IMG/VR virus record: IMGVR_UViG_3300013111_000333
Coordinates: 1 to 32,753 of that record
Strand: one strand, 5' to 3'
DNA length: 32,753 nucleotides
Source of the DNA: a virus
Shown here: piece after piece, positions 8,203 through 17,208 of the stretch
Numbering within the stretch: position 1 is the first letter of the stretch
Layout of the letters: every line of letters starts with the position of its first letter
Translations under genes and position numbers: made by a program
The notes under the pieces: generated by a model
Seen by the model: the letters and a program-made list of their open reading frames with translations, nothing else
What the model was told of the DNA's origin: nothing
The model's database searches: none

Positions 8203-11200
8203 TTACGTAAGAAACGCATTTGCATTTCTAGTCAGTCCTCGCCGTTGCATATTTTGATTTAGTCTTTCTACTACGCGGTCGGCAATTCGATTTATTTCTG
8301 GTAAAACAGTAGAATCTAGATTTCCTGTAACGGTTATAGGCATCAAATTTTCTATAATCATACCATCTCCCCCGTACATCTCTGCACTTGTTCCTAACAT
8401 GGATGGTAGTAGCGTGTTTATAAAGCTTTCCATTTGTGATTGAGTGGTGACAAGTTCTCCGGATAGTAATTTAGCTACAACCTCATTACTACCTTTTCCA
8501 TCGACTATTCCGCCCGTATGATAACTCGGCATAGAAACTCTTGTACCTGTCCCTATAGCGTCTATATTTGCTATTTTAGATTCGATATATCTTTTATAGT
8601 TCTGATATTCGGCATCTAGAGCGGCCTCTTGAATATCTATTCTTCTGTCAGCCTGTGCCTCAGCAATATCTAAAGTAACCTCGGCAACCTCTTCTTCTAA
8701 AGCTCTCCGTCTTGCGGCGGCTTCCTCGGAATCGTCTAGTCGAATTTCTTCAATTTCGGCCTGTAATCTTGATAAATCGGACTGCTTCGCAGAGAGTTTT
8801 CTCTGATAGTCCAACTCATCCTGCATTGTTTTGAGAAGTTCTTTTCGAGTATCGATTACTGCTTTATAGGCCCGAAGCTTTTCTTTAAGGGCATCTTTCT
8901 CAGCGTCTTGCTGTGCTTTGAATGCCTTTTCAGCCTCGTCCGCGGCTTTCTTCGCGGCGGCCGCTCCTGCTTTGGATGCCTTTTCTTTTTCTTTCTCAGC
9001 ATCTATTGCGGCCTGTTTCGCTTCATTGTACGTATGAGTTAAACTTCCGAGAGTATCTGCGTAGTTCTCGGCCTCTTGCGCCGCACTTTTAAAGGTTCTT
9101 GGTTCTCCAAAAACCCCTTCGCCATAGTCTCCCGCCCCAAAGTCCCTTTGGAATGTCTCGAAATTACTTCCAACATCTCTAAGCATGTCGGTTAAGCTTT
9201 TGGCCTTTTGATTTCCGTATTCGCTTAATCCTCCCCACCCAGAACCAATAGTAGGTCTGGATACGGATATGTCTGCTCCGACCTCGATTGATAATCTATT
9301 AGGCCATGGTAGGTTCGCACCTAGTATATTGATAGTACCCATGTCTAATATCGGAACAAAATTGATTGACGCATTAAAACTATCAATCATATCTGCTAAA
9401 CGAACTATCATACTACCAGCGCCGTTTACAACAGCCTCTATCATTTGTCCGGTAGTATTAGCACTTTGATTAGCTAAAATCTGGAAACTTCCATCTACCC
9501 GAGTAAGATATCCTAGAATATCATTTGCACTTCTAAGAGCATTCCCGTTCGCCTCGGTATACATGATTCCGCTGGCTTCCATGGCATGAGCCACAAGCTC
9601 CATTTGCTCATTATATGCCCTTGTTCCAAACTCTAAGCCTTCTTCTGTAACCTGTCGCATTGTATCTTGGACAATTACATTCATTTCTTGCGCTTCTCGA
9701 AGAGAGTTCACGCCATCTGTAATATTGGATATGGCCTGACTTACAACATTATCCGTCCCAAGAAAGGTCTCAGATATCTCACCGATACGAATAAATACAT
9801 CTCCCAGTTCAGAAAGAGAATCCGTATATTGGCTAAAGCTTAGTTCTCCGCTCTGCCATAATTCATTTATGTGGCCCAAGCTTTCTGTTGAACCTTCTAC
9901 AAGTCCGGTAAAGAATAGGCTTGCGGCCTCATCGTTATTTCTAAAGACATCCGTCATGTCGAGAATGTCTAACTGTTGTTCTATTTGTTCGAAATATTCA
10001 TCGGGAGCCAGAACGCCTTCTCGGAACATTCTATTCAGGTCACTAAAGCCCTGAACCAGATTATCTATCCCGACATCTCCCGCACCCTCTCCCGAGGTCA
10101 TTTCTAAGAGCTTTTCGAATACTTCATTAAACTCTGACATTCTGGTGATATTCTCACCAGCAATCTCCCTCAATAGCTTTTGACGATAAATATACTCGTC
10201 TAACTCTTCATTGAGAGAAAACATTGTTCTATCAAGAAGCTTAAATCCTTCCGCCTGCATTGTAATGGTTTCCCCATGGACATTCATCTCATAGGTTAGT
10301 TTTCCATTTTGGTCAACCGCGTAGCCGGTGGCTTTAGCAACCTTCGATAGATTCGAAATCCATTCTTCCCATGACCCTGAATTCTTGGCAATGAGAGGTA
10401 ACATTTCCTTAAGAGCATTGTCTAATATGTCTTGCTGATTTATAAACGGCTTTGCCCAAGCAGGAGCATCCTCATAAGCCTGCTTTATTCTGTCAAGCGA
10501 ATTAACATACTCTGTTACAACATCGTCAAAGTTGTCAGACTCTTCTGCTGTTTTTCGTACAAGTTCGCCAACTACCCTACCCGCTTCTTCCTCGTGAGCG
10601 TTTAATTCGGTAACAAAATCTACAATTGCTAGAGTAGCCGCGCTTATAGCTGTAACAATCGCTACCCAAGGATTAGCGGATATGAAAGTATTTAGTCCCC
10701 CGGCCGCGAAAGCTCCTCCTGCAAGCAATGCGAATAACAAGCTGAGAGCATCCGTTAGTCCACCCAACTGAGTAATAAACTCGCTTGCTCCAGCAGACGC
10801 ATCATAGAATGCCGTTACTAAACTGCTATCAATAGTGGTCTGCCACATTTCTTCCCAAGATGCTCGGGCTTTGTTTTGAGCAGATTCTACACCTTCTAAA
10901 TATATAGCATATCGTTCAGCCGCTAGTCCGTCTGAATCGCGTGACTCACTGAGTAAGCCCAATATCATCTCTTCATTTTCCATTAATGTCAGGAAGATTT
11001 CTCTCTGACGTACACCGGCCATTGCCTTAGATATATTAGCTTGTTCAATTTCAGTAAGGTCATCCCATACTGTGTATAGCTCTTTTAATACATCTGAGAA
11101 ATCTCTAAATTCTCCAGTATGTCGATTAACTATCGACATATTTTCACCAGATGCAAGCGTAACTCTATTCAATGCCGCCTCAACATTGTTGAGGCTCATT

Positions 11201-11257
11201 CCTGTATCGTCTATGGCTCCATGTTTAATATCTTGGAACCTAGCGAACATTGTCCTG
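8203..11257 (-). CDS. Tape measure protein, exon 2
   Basis: Exon 2 supplies the third base of codon 298 and the rest of the 1315-residue protein. The first residues after the junction, RTMFARFQDIKHG, complete the conserved tape measure motif. About 165 residues into exon 2 a hydrophobic stretch (LSLLFALLAGGAFAAGGLNT, then NPWVAIVTAISAATLAIVDF) probably crosses or inserts into the host membrane at infection. Near the C-terminus a long charged coiled coil (KAADEAEKAFKAQQDAEKDA onward) is followed by an ASMPSYHTGGIVDG-like segment (here VSMPSYHTGGIVDGKG) common to tape measure proteins. An ATG at 11250 opens this frame, but it has no good ribosome site and is internal to the spliced gene. Confidence 0.9.
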
Positions 11258-12800
11258 CTTTTCTGTTACTTGGTGTTTCTTTTATGACCTTGTTTTCTTA
11301 TTCAAGGCGGGACAGGTACTTCCTAGAATGTCTTTATACATTCGACCCATCCTCTGCGATTTCATAACTCTCTGACTTTTTATAGTCGCAGTTCAGACTG
11401 TTGCATATTCTCTTACGAGAATTCTTTTCGCTCAGTCGTTTTTAGTAAAACACAATTATTATTTTTCAAATCTAGGAACAATTCGTTCCCTATTCAACAC
11501 TAGTTTCCCTCTATCGATTTTATAATTCATCGAATGATAGTTCAAGAGCTTCCCATTTCTCTCAACAAATCTCAGTATTAGTTTCTCACACATTTCAGGA
11601 AATTCTTCAATATCTTTTTCCCATATGTACAGAACAGTAATACCATTTCTTTCAAGGAATAACTTTTTCTTTTTATCTTTCTTATCAGCCTTTTCTTGTA
11701 TCTTATTTATTGGCTCTGGGTAAAGTCTAACATCTCCATGCCAATATCCCCCTTGTATCTCAATGGACAGTCCCTTTCCCAAGTAACAATCTAATAAATA
11801 TTTTCCCGATGGATATTCTGTTCTATACCAAATTCTATTTTTTCTTAGTATATCCACAGTAATTCTATGAGGAAGAGTCATTGTATTTGATTGACTTTTT
11901 AAAAGACATTTTTTAGAACAATATTTTTTAGTTTTATCCTGATACGGTTTAGCCCGAATTACTTTTTTGCATTGTTTACATCGTCTATTTCTTTTGGATT
12001 CTGGATAAGAGTGCTTATAATTTGGAGAATTTTTCCCTCGTCTATTTTCGGACTGCCATTTCCCTTGACATTTCATAGAACAAAGAATGAGCTTATCGCT
12101 TTTCTTACATAAGAACGTTTTTCCACATTCTTTACATATTCTGGAATCTTCATTTTTCTTTATAACAAATTTTGATTCGCATTTTTTGGAACAAAATGAA
12201 TTTTCTCCTCGATGTTGCCAAACACTTCTTTCAAAACTTTTCTCGCAATAAGAGCATTTTATAGTTTCCTTTTTCGCATGAGTATGACCATATGCGCCCT
12301 TACATTTATTTGAACAAAAATAATGTTTCGAATGTTTTTTAGAAAATTTTGTTTCGCAATTTCTACAAAATCCTTCTTTTCCTATTCCTATTTTATTTTT
12401 ATGTTTTCCCGCACAGGAAAATGAACAAAACTTCGTATATTTCTCGTTGGATATAAAATCCCTTTCACATTCAAGGCATTTATGACGATAATCTTTAATA
12501 TTTCTTTTTCTCCATGCCCTAGATTTACATGCACCAGTGCAATAAATTTTTTTTACATTTCTAGCGTCAAAAGTATTTCCACATTCTTTACAAGTTTTTT
12601 TGAATACCTTTTTTCCCATAAAGGCTCTCCTTGTGTATTTATACATTTTTTAATAATTGTGTTTTTTCTAATTCGTTGTCTCAAAGTCATTGAGGTTTTC
12701 GAGTTGTCTTGTTTGGAATGGGCCAAACAAAACTTCAGAAAAGATTTTTCCATGAGGATTATGTATTATTCCTCAACTGCCTCCAGAAATTCAAAAAATT
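11258..12800 (-). mobile_element. Group I-like self-splicing intron in the tape measure gene
   Basis: The 1543-base intron begins after a U paired to G and ends in G (11258), as group I introns do. Stems visible on the minus strand: P1 and P10 (see splice site), a P2-like hairpin at 12753-12775 (TGAGG/CCTCA), a hairpin with a GNRA (GTAA) loop at 11407-11422, and perfect hairpins at 11326-11343 and 11288-11307. A 14-base inverted repeat (12652-12665 with 11447-11460, AATAATTGTGTTTT) closes a peripheral loop that carries the whole endonuclease gene. The P3-P8 core was not resolved by eye. Excision joins TT to C, giving Phe298, and restores a 1315-codon frame. Confidence 0.87.
11459..12619 (-). 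CDS. Intron-encoded endonuclease with six zinc fingers
   Basis: The 386-residue protein would spread the intron by cutting intronless copies. It has six consecutive zinc fingers of the form C-x2-C-x13to17-C-x3-C: C10/13/27/31, C48/51/65/69, C85/88/102/106, C122/125/143/147, C162/165/180/184 and C214/217/234/238. A NUMOD3-like piece (RRGKNSPNYKH) lies near 193-203. The C-terminus (about 250-335) is a Vsr/EDxHD-like nuclease: D277 in KYLLDCYLG, then E287-IQGGYW-H294 and D296, and a final KKLFLERNGITVLYIW strand-helix. An earlier in-frame ATG exists, but the start at 12619 has GGAG seven bases upstream. The stop lies in the intron's 14-base inverted repeat. Confidence 0.85.
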   Translation of the reverse strand: MGKKVFKKTCKECGNTFDARNVKKIYCTGACKSRAWRKRNIKDYRHKCLECERDFISNEKYTKFCSFSCAGKHKNKIGIGKEGFCRNCETKFSKKHSKHYFCSNKCKGAYGHTHAKKETIKCSYCEKSFERSVWQHRGENSFCSKKCESKFVIKKNEDSRICKECGKTFLCKKSDKLILCSMKCQGKWQSENRRGKNSPNYKHSYPESKRNRRCKQCKKVIRAKPYQDKTKKYCSKKCLLKSQSNTMTLPHRITVDILRKNRIWYRTEYPSGKYLLDCYLGKGLSIEIQGGYWHGDVRLYPEPINKIQEKADKKDKKKKLFLERNGITVLYIWEKDIEEFPEMCEKLILRFVERNGKLLNYHSMNYKIDRGKLVLNRERIVPRFEK

Positions 12801-12810
12801 AAGGCAGTGC
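12776..12810 (-). other. Group I intron 5' splice site and guide sequence (P1/P10)
   Basis: The exon end ACTGCCTT pairs with GAGGCAGT in the intron guide (12776-12783), with the terminal U·G pair expected at a group I 5' splice site. The five guide bases just before it (TTCTG, 12784-12788) pair with CAGGA at the start of exon 2 (11257-11253), forming P10. Both pairings agree on the splice sites. Confidence 0.85.
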
Positions 12811-13693
12811 CTATCCTAGAACTGGACTGTCTCGTTACGGATGATACAGTTCCCACGTATGCGATTAGTTCGTCTAAGTCTACACCAGCTTTTTGAGCAG
12901 AAACACTTCCTGCTTGAAGAGCGGTTGCCAGTTCTTTTACACTAGTTGCCGCGGCATTATCTACCGCAACTAGTTTACTAACCACTCCTTCTGCTTCCGT
13001 GGCCTCTAGTTTGAATCCGTTCAACACGCTGGTAAGATATTCGGTTGCTTCCGCGGCCTCTACGTTACCTAGTTTGGATAACATAAGAGTAGATTGAAGC
13101 AGTTTATTAGTCTCTTCAATTGTCTTACCCTGTCTTATCCATTCCAACGAACCAGATGCTACCTCTAACGTTGTTGCGCCCATCTGTTGAGCCAGTTCGC
13201 TATAAGTTACAGCAAGTTCGCCTATTTGAGAATCGGTATATCCAGCAACAATCTGGATATTACGCATCTCTTTGTCAAGGTCTTTTATAAATTGGACGCC
13301 CTCTCCAATCTGGGCCATTGCTTTATAAATAAGTCCTAGACCTAACGCGTATTTAGCGGCCTCAGCCGCGGCAGAAAGAAGTCCTTTTGTGAAGAAATTA
13401 GTAGACTTGGCCGACTTATTAGTAACCTCTGTTAAGGTCGTTGTTGTATCAATAGTTCCATCTAATTTCTTATTATATTTCCCGGTTTCTCTAGTGACGC
13501 TTCCGAAAGCATCTTTTCCTGTCGCGCTAAACCGTTTTAATCCGGTTTCGTCAAACGTGGTTCTAATCTTTATATCAGTCAAACCCTTTGCCTTAAGACT
13601 CTGTATTTTCTCTAACAGGTCTTTGTCTAAGGATTTCGAACCATCAAGCTTTGCTTGCATTAATAGTTGATATCTTGTTCCAGGATTTGCCAT
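12801..13693 (-). CDS. Tape measure protein, exon 1
   Basis: Exon 1 encodes residues 1-297 and two bases of codon 298. The tape measure runs through the tail tube and sets its length. The N-terminus is helical, and residues about 95-297 match the phage minor tail (PhageMin_Tail) region: TNFFTKGLLSAAAEAAKYAL, DLDKEMRNIQIVAGYTDSQI, KAGVDLDELIAYVGTVSSVT, then RQSSSRIGTA. Unspliced, the frame would run into the intron and stop at a TGA at 12791-12793. AAAGGAGG lies six bases before the ATG. The protein family always continues after RIGTA with a short FRTMFAR-like motif, which is what exon 2 supplies. Confidence 0.9.
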
Positions 13694-13732
13694 AAAGTCC
13701 TCCTTTCACATTTATATAAAACTAATCTTTTA

Positions 13733-14728
13733 TTATTTCAAATTATCTAATTCTTTCCATTCCATATCTTCGATATCTCGGTCGTCATAAATATCCACCA
13801 TTTCGGCTGATTTCCACCCTAAAAGGTGTTGTACAAGGTCTTTCGGTATTCCCCGTTCTCTAAGATAAGTAGTGCATCGATGTCGAAAGCTGTGAGGATA
13901 AACACTTAGTCCCAAATATTCTGAGAAGTGCTTTACCCATCCCCTCATTGTTCCGTCAGTTGCGGGTTCTCCGTTCTTTTTTATAAATAAAAAGTCATGT
14001 TCAATATTCTTGGACTCGAGAATAGTTTCTCTATATTTTTTCCAATTTTCAAAATGTGGAATAAAAATATCTCTGAGAATATATTTCCTAATCATTGTTC
14101 CCGCTTTTCCCCGTCCCTTTGATTTAATAGGGGTAGATGTATGAAGAAAGAGTCCGTCAAAAGCTTTGTCAGCATCATCTATAGTAGATACTGTAAAACG
14201 TAATAGCTCAGAAACTCGCGCACCACTAGCTACCGCGAGAGCAACAAAGCACGCCATTTGGGAATCATATCCCTTTAGATGATATAATAATTTATCTACG
14301 TCTTCATCTGATAATACAGTTTTCTCTCTTCGAATTTCTTTGGGTACAGATTCAATTATTTCTAATATAACATTTCTGAAGTTAGGATATTCTTTATAAA
14401 AGAATTTTACAATAAACTGAGAAAAAGAACTTAAGCAACTTCGCATTCTATTCATTCTCGAGCTACCCCACATCAATTCATCTGATGCATATGCAAAGAA
14501 ATCCGAGAATTCTATTCTCTCTATTTCTATAAAGAATTTATTTTTATTATGAAGAAGGTTCCATGTAAAGAATATCCGTAAATCTGATTCATAGTTCCTA
14601 ACTGTCAATTCAGATACTGACCTGCCTTTGTCTCTCAAGAACTGCTTTGATAATTTTTTATTGTTACCATGAATTTTTTTATCGGTCTGTTCGCCTGTAA
14701 TAATCTTTCGAAAAGTTTTTCTAGACAT
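13733..14728 (-). CDS. Tyrosine recombinase (integrase/XerD type)
   Basis: The 331-residue protein has an N-terminal SAM-like core-binding domain (about 30-125, with LTVRNYESDLRIFF) and a complete catalytic domain. Catalytic residues are R171 (ASGARVSELL), K202 or K204 (TPIKSKGRGK), H279 and R282 (HSFRHRCTTYL), W305 in the LLGWKS position and the nucleophile Y314 (DIYDDRD). It performs site-specific recombination, either phage integration or resolution of multimers. Its place inside the tail operon, beside a RuvC-like nuclease and far from any repressor, is unusual for an integrase. No attachment site was found in the 39 bases after it. Confidence 0.88.
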   Translation of the reverse strand: MSRKTFRKIITGEQTDKKIHGNNKKLSKQFLRDKGRSVSELTVRNYESDLRIFFTWNLLHNKNKFFIEIERIEFSDFFAYASDELMWGSSRMNRMRSCLSSFSQFIVKFFYKEYPNFRNVILEIIESVPKEIRREKTVLSDEDVDKLLYHLKGYDSQMACFVALAVASGARVSELLRFTVSTIDDADKAFDGLFLHTSTPIKSKGRGKAGTMIRKYILRDIFIPHFENWKKYRETILESKNIEHDFLFIKKNGEPATDGTMRGWVKHFSEYLGLSVYPHSFRHRCTTYLRERGIPKDLVQHLLGWKSAEMVDIYDDRDIEDMEWKELDNLK

Positions 14729-15213
14729 TACTCTGCTTCCTTTTGACTAAGATAATGAATTCCCACTGCTACTGCATCTGTTTCGTCATTATTCGCAAAT
14801 TCTTCTTTGGGATATATTTCTTCCACAGCTTCTCTAACAAAATCTTTCTTAACATTTCCTTTCCCGCAAATAGTCTTTTTTACTGAACTAGGAGCGTATG
14901 ACAATGTTTCTATTTCGTTGAATATTAAAAGCATTACCCCCTGGACTTGATAAAGTGCTTGTGTGCTTTTAACAAAACGAGAAAATCCGGATTCATATAC
15001 CATTACATCTGGTTTATATTCATCTTTTAATTCTCTAAATCTTTTCGCAATAATCGAAAGTTTCCTTGCCCGAGACATATTTTTCGGACTTTTTGTTTCT
15101 ATGCTGTACGTCGAAATTAATTTCGGAGGCCAGACATCACTATCGCTTGTATCGAATATCGCTACCCCAGTGCAACTCAATGACGGGTCTATAGCCATCA
15201 ATATTCTACTCAT
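14728..15213 (-). CDS. RuvC-like Holliday junction resolvase
   Basis: The 161-residue protein has the RNase H-fold resolvase signature with all four acidic residues: D9 in MAIDPSLSCTG, E74 in VMVYESGF, and D143 and D146 in NNDETDAVAVG. The GKGNVKKDFV segment at 117-126 matches the conserved GKG/AKK region of RuvC. Such enzymes cut branched DNA during replication and before packaging. A longer frame begins with TTG, but the ATG at 15213 has AAAGGA six bases upstream and is preferred. The stop overlaps the start of the recombinase gene (TAATG), so the two are translated together. Confidence 0.88.
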   Translation of the reverse strand: MSRILMAIDPSLSCTGVAIFDTSDSDVWPPKLISTYSIETKSPKNMSRARKLSIIAKRFRELKDEYKPDVMVYESGFSRFVKSTQALYQVQGVMLLIFNEIETLSYAPSSVKKTICGKGNVKKDFVREAVEEIYPKEEFANNDETDAVAVGIHYLSQKEAE

Positions 15214-15232
15214 CAATTTTCCTTTCAAAAAA

Positions 15233-15262
15233 AATAGGACGGGAAAATTTTCCCGTCCTATC
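15233..15262 (-). terminator. Strong terminator after the holin-like gene
   Basis: A perfect palindromic stem (ATAGGACGGGAAAA with TTTTCCCGTCCTAT) followed on the minus strand by eight T residues. It ends about 20 bases before the ATG of the next gene, so downstream genes depend on read-through or on a promoter hidden further upstream. Confidence 0.9.
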
Positions 15263-15284
15263 TATAATTCGTACAGTTGTTGCG

Positions 15285-15509
15285 TTATCCTCTTAAACCA
15301 TTAAGACCGTCTTCGATACCGGTAGCGCCCATATATGCCGCACCAGCCGCAACCAGTAGTTTTGCCGCCTCGAAATAATCTATAACACCTAGAGCTACGC
15401 CCTGAGCAACACCGATTACAGCCAGAACAAGCACCCAGAATTTACGACTTTTAAGCAGTCCAAATACTTTAACAAAGAACTCAGCAAACCAAACTTTTAA
15501 AGCTTCCAT
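15285..15509 (-). CDS. Holin-like membrane protein (74 aa)
   Basis: The 74-residue protein has two hydrophobic helices, about residues 24-44 (FWVLVLAVIGVAQGVALGVI) and 48-64 (EAAKLLVAAGAAYMGATGIE), separated by a short turn, and an N-terminal amphipathic helix. Small two-helix proteins of this kind in phages are usually holins, which form pores in the cell membrane to time lysis. AAGGAG lies seven bases before the ATG. A strong terminator follows. No lysin gene is adjacent, so the role is inferred from size and topology alone. Confidence 0.6.
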   Translation of the reverse strand: MEALKVWFAEFFVKVFGLLKSRKFWVLVLAVIGVAQGVALGVIDYFEAAKLLVAAGAAYMGATGIEDGLNGLRG

Positions 15510-15520
15510 AATTTTTCTCC

Positions 15521-16030
15521 TTATAAATGAGACATAGTTGCTTCAACAAAACCATATCTCTTAGCATGTTTATTTATGATTCTTTTCAATTTTCCAGAGT
15601 TATATATTTCTTTTATGAATTTTGACCAATATCCTCCTGCCCTATCTCCCGGATGTATTATTGACGATATGGGTTGACCATCTAAGTACTCTGGAAGCAT
15701 GTCCCTTGTATCCTCCGGCCATGAACCGCTATAACTAGAGTGAATAAAACGACCGTCTCTTACGCCCGGAGTCATCAGTACTGGGTTATTCCACATTGTT
15801 GTAACAAGGGTATCGGCCAACTGTTGAATTTCCGTCCATTCCCAAGCATTGAGGAATTCCTGCCCTCTGGGGTTATGGTATTTAGTAGGCCCATATACAT
15901 ACGCATATCGTCTAACATACTTATCGGTAAAAAGAGCTAGAACTTCTTCGGATAAATCCTCCATCAACGAGCGAGTAGCCTTTTCAACAACTCTATCCAA
16001 ATCACTAGCGTTTCTTACTCTATCTACCAT
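15521..16030 (-). CDS. HK97 gp10-like tail-completion candidate (169 aa)
   Basis: The N-terminal half begins with an amphipathic helix (DLDRVVEKATRSLMEDLSEE) followed by KYVRRYAYVYGPTKYHNPRG and FLNAWEW. This is the helix / YVY / P-Y / N-x-W layout I associate with gp10-like head-tail joining proteins. The C-terminus (DRAGGYWSKFIKEIYNSGKL onward) is basic. No catalytic motif of a peptidase or lysozyme is seen. AGGAG lies six bases before the ATG, which overlaps the zinc-ribbon gene. The position, away from the other connector genes, is unusual, so the function stays open. Confidence 0.4.
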   Translation of the reverse strand: MVDRVRNASDLDRVVEKATRSLMEDLSEEVLALFTDKYVRRYAYVYGPTKYHNPRGQEFLNAWEWTEIQQLADTLVTTMWNNPVLMTPGVRDGRFIHSSYSGSWPEDTRDMLPEYLDGQPISSIIHPGDRAGGYWSKFIKEIYNSGKLKRIINKHAKRYGFVEATMSHL

Positions 16031-16191
16031 TCTTCGCTCCTATCCGTTTTCCCCTCTCTAAAACCCTTTGTTTTTGCAAATTGCTCAGAAAATAAACATC
16101 TTGGACATTGCACCATTTTTTTATTCCCCCGAGTTATCTGCTTGAGCCTAGTCTTGCACTCCGGACAAATTTTTCTTCTACGACTCTTCAT
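16024..16191 (-). CDS. Zinc-ribbon protein (55 aa)
   Basis: A short basic protein with one zinc ribbon: C9-P-E-C12 and C29-P-R-C32, 16 residues apart. The open frame extends upstream into the chaperone gene, but the only earlier start there is a TTG without a ribosome site. The ATG at 16191 also lacks a clear Shine-Dalgarno sequence and overlaps the chaperone stop by 14 bases, so translation must be coupled or arise by frameshift. The stop overlaps the next start by seven bases. The protein may bind RNA or DNA; its target is unknown. Confidence 0.6.
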   Translation of the reverse strand: MKSRRRKICPECKTRLKQITRGNKKMVQCPRCLFSEQFAKTKGFREGKTDRSEEW

Positions 16192-16726
16192 CGGAAAGTA
16201 CGTCTTTCGCCTCGTCCATAAGGGATGATATGGCCGAATTGCTGATATCTTCTTGAACTTTAACAACGTTATCTTTAAGATTGTTCAAAGCATCAAAATC
16301 GAGGGCGCTAATGTCCGAAATAAGGTTTGTAAGAAGGGTAGAAATAGAATTTTGCTCTCTAATAACGTCTTCTAAAATCTCTTCTCTTTTCTTAACAACT
16401 TCTGAATAATTGGAGATTTTATCCGTAATCTTAGACATAAATCCGGATGCATATAGTTCATCCATATGAATCTGTTTTGAGTCGATTTTGACATTGGTCA
16501 TAATATCTAGCAAGACAATATCCCACATTACATCTGCGGCAAATCGATTAGAAGTGGCTCCGGCCAAAAGACCTTCGCTATCCAAGTCAAAATAGATTTC
16601 TAGGTAGTTGGATATAAGAATTCTCTGATTTTCTAGAGAAATATACTTATACACGCGCACCGTTTTACCCTGAATGCTAAACTCAGTTTTTCCCAACTTA
16701 GGAAAATCTACTACGATTTTTCTCAT
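16178..16726 (-). CDS. Probable tail assembly chaperone
   Basis: The 182-residue, acidic, helical protein lies after the major tail gene and upstream of the tape measure gene, where chaperones of the lambda gpG / gp24 type lie; these bind the tape measure during tail polymerisation. It starts with a short beta region (KTEFSIQGKTVRVYKYISLE) and continues as helices (NQRILISNYLEIYFDL, ADVMWDIVLLDIMTNVKI, then a coiled coil from about 115). Unlike most phages, several unrelated genes separate it from the tape measure. The overlapping downstream frame is +1 (or -2), and no convincing slippery site was found by eye. Confidence 0.6.
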   Translation of the reverse strand: MRKIVVDFPKLGKTEFSIQGKTVRVYKYISLENQRILISNYLEIYFDLDSEGLLAGATSNRFAADVMWDIVLLDIMTNVKIDSKQIHMDELYASGFMSKITDKISNYSEVVKKREEILEDVIREQNSISTLLTNLISDISALDFDALNNLKDNVVKVQEDISNSAISSLMDEAKDVLSDEES

Positions 16727-16779
16727 TATTCAGAATCTCCATTTTTAATAAAATATTGCATAAACTGTTTTGTATAAAA

Positions 16780-17208
16780 TTATTCTTTTATATCCTTACC
16801 GCTGTCCGCTTTTTCAATTTTATCACTTATAATCAGGCGTCTCAATGATTCGTTTTCTCTTTTGAGTTCTCTTAGAGTTATATTCATTTCCGCATTTTCT
16901 TTTATAAGTAGCCTATTCTGTTCAACAATTTCTTTATATGACCCTTCTAATTCAACCACTTTTTTATGTAAACGAGCATTCTTTTCTGCAAAAAGAGCAT
17001 TCTTAGTTAGTTGATTTTCATATAAGGCATCTAGCTTGCCCATGCCCTCGACTAGATTCTGTATTGTTTCAGAATCTACGTTATCGGTATCGGCCTCGGT
17101 TTTCTCTATCTCGGCACTTTCTTTTCTTTTATTGAGATGCCGTTGAAGAAACCAAAATGCACCATTTAATCCGACTGTGATGAATACTGTGATAATTTCA
17201 ATAGGCAT
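16780..17208 (-). CDS. Membrane-anchored coiled-coil protein
   Basis: The 142-residue protein starts with a single membrane segment (about residues 4-21, EIITVFITVGLNGAFWFL) followed by the basic RHLNKRK, suggesting that the rest faces the cytoplasm or forms a stalk. Residues about 50-125 form a long charged coiled coil (for example NALFAEKNARLHKKVVELEG and LLIKENAEMNITLRELKREN). It overlaps the preceding membrane protein gene by 43 bases and has its own AAGGA site. The pair resembles two-part lysis or membrane systems; a superinfection-exclusion role is another option. No known family is recognised. Confidence 0.5.
   Translation of the reverse strand: MPIEIITVFITVGLNGAFWFLQRHLNKRKESAEIEKTEADTDNVDSETIQNLVEGMGKLDALYENQLTKNALFAEKNARLHKKVVELEGSYKEIVEQNRLLIKENAEMNITLRELKRENESLRRLIISDKIEKADSGKDIKE

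Noticed and set aside
11072-11250. ATG at 11250 as the start of a separate tail gene
   Set aside because: No ribosome site precedes it, and the residues around it complete the tape measure motif begun in exon 1.
12791-12793. In-frame TGA ending the first tape measure frame, read as a true stop, a frameshifted pseudogene or a recoded TGA
   Set aside because: The TGA lies inside the intron. Reading through it leads to unrelated sequence, whereas splicing at P1/P10-defined sites restores the conserved motif.
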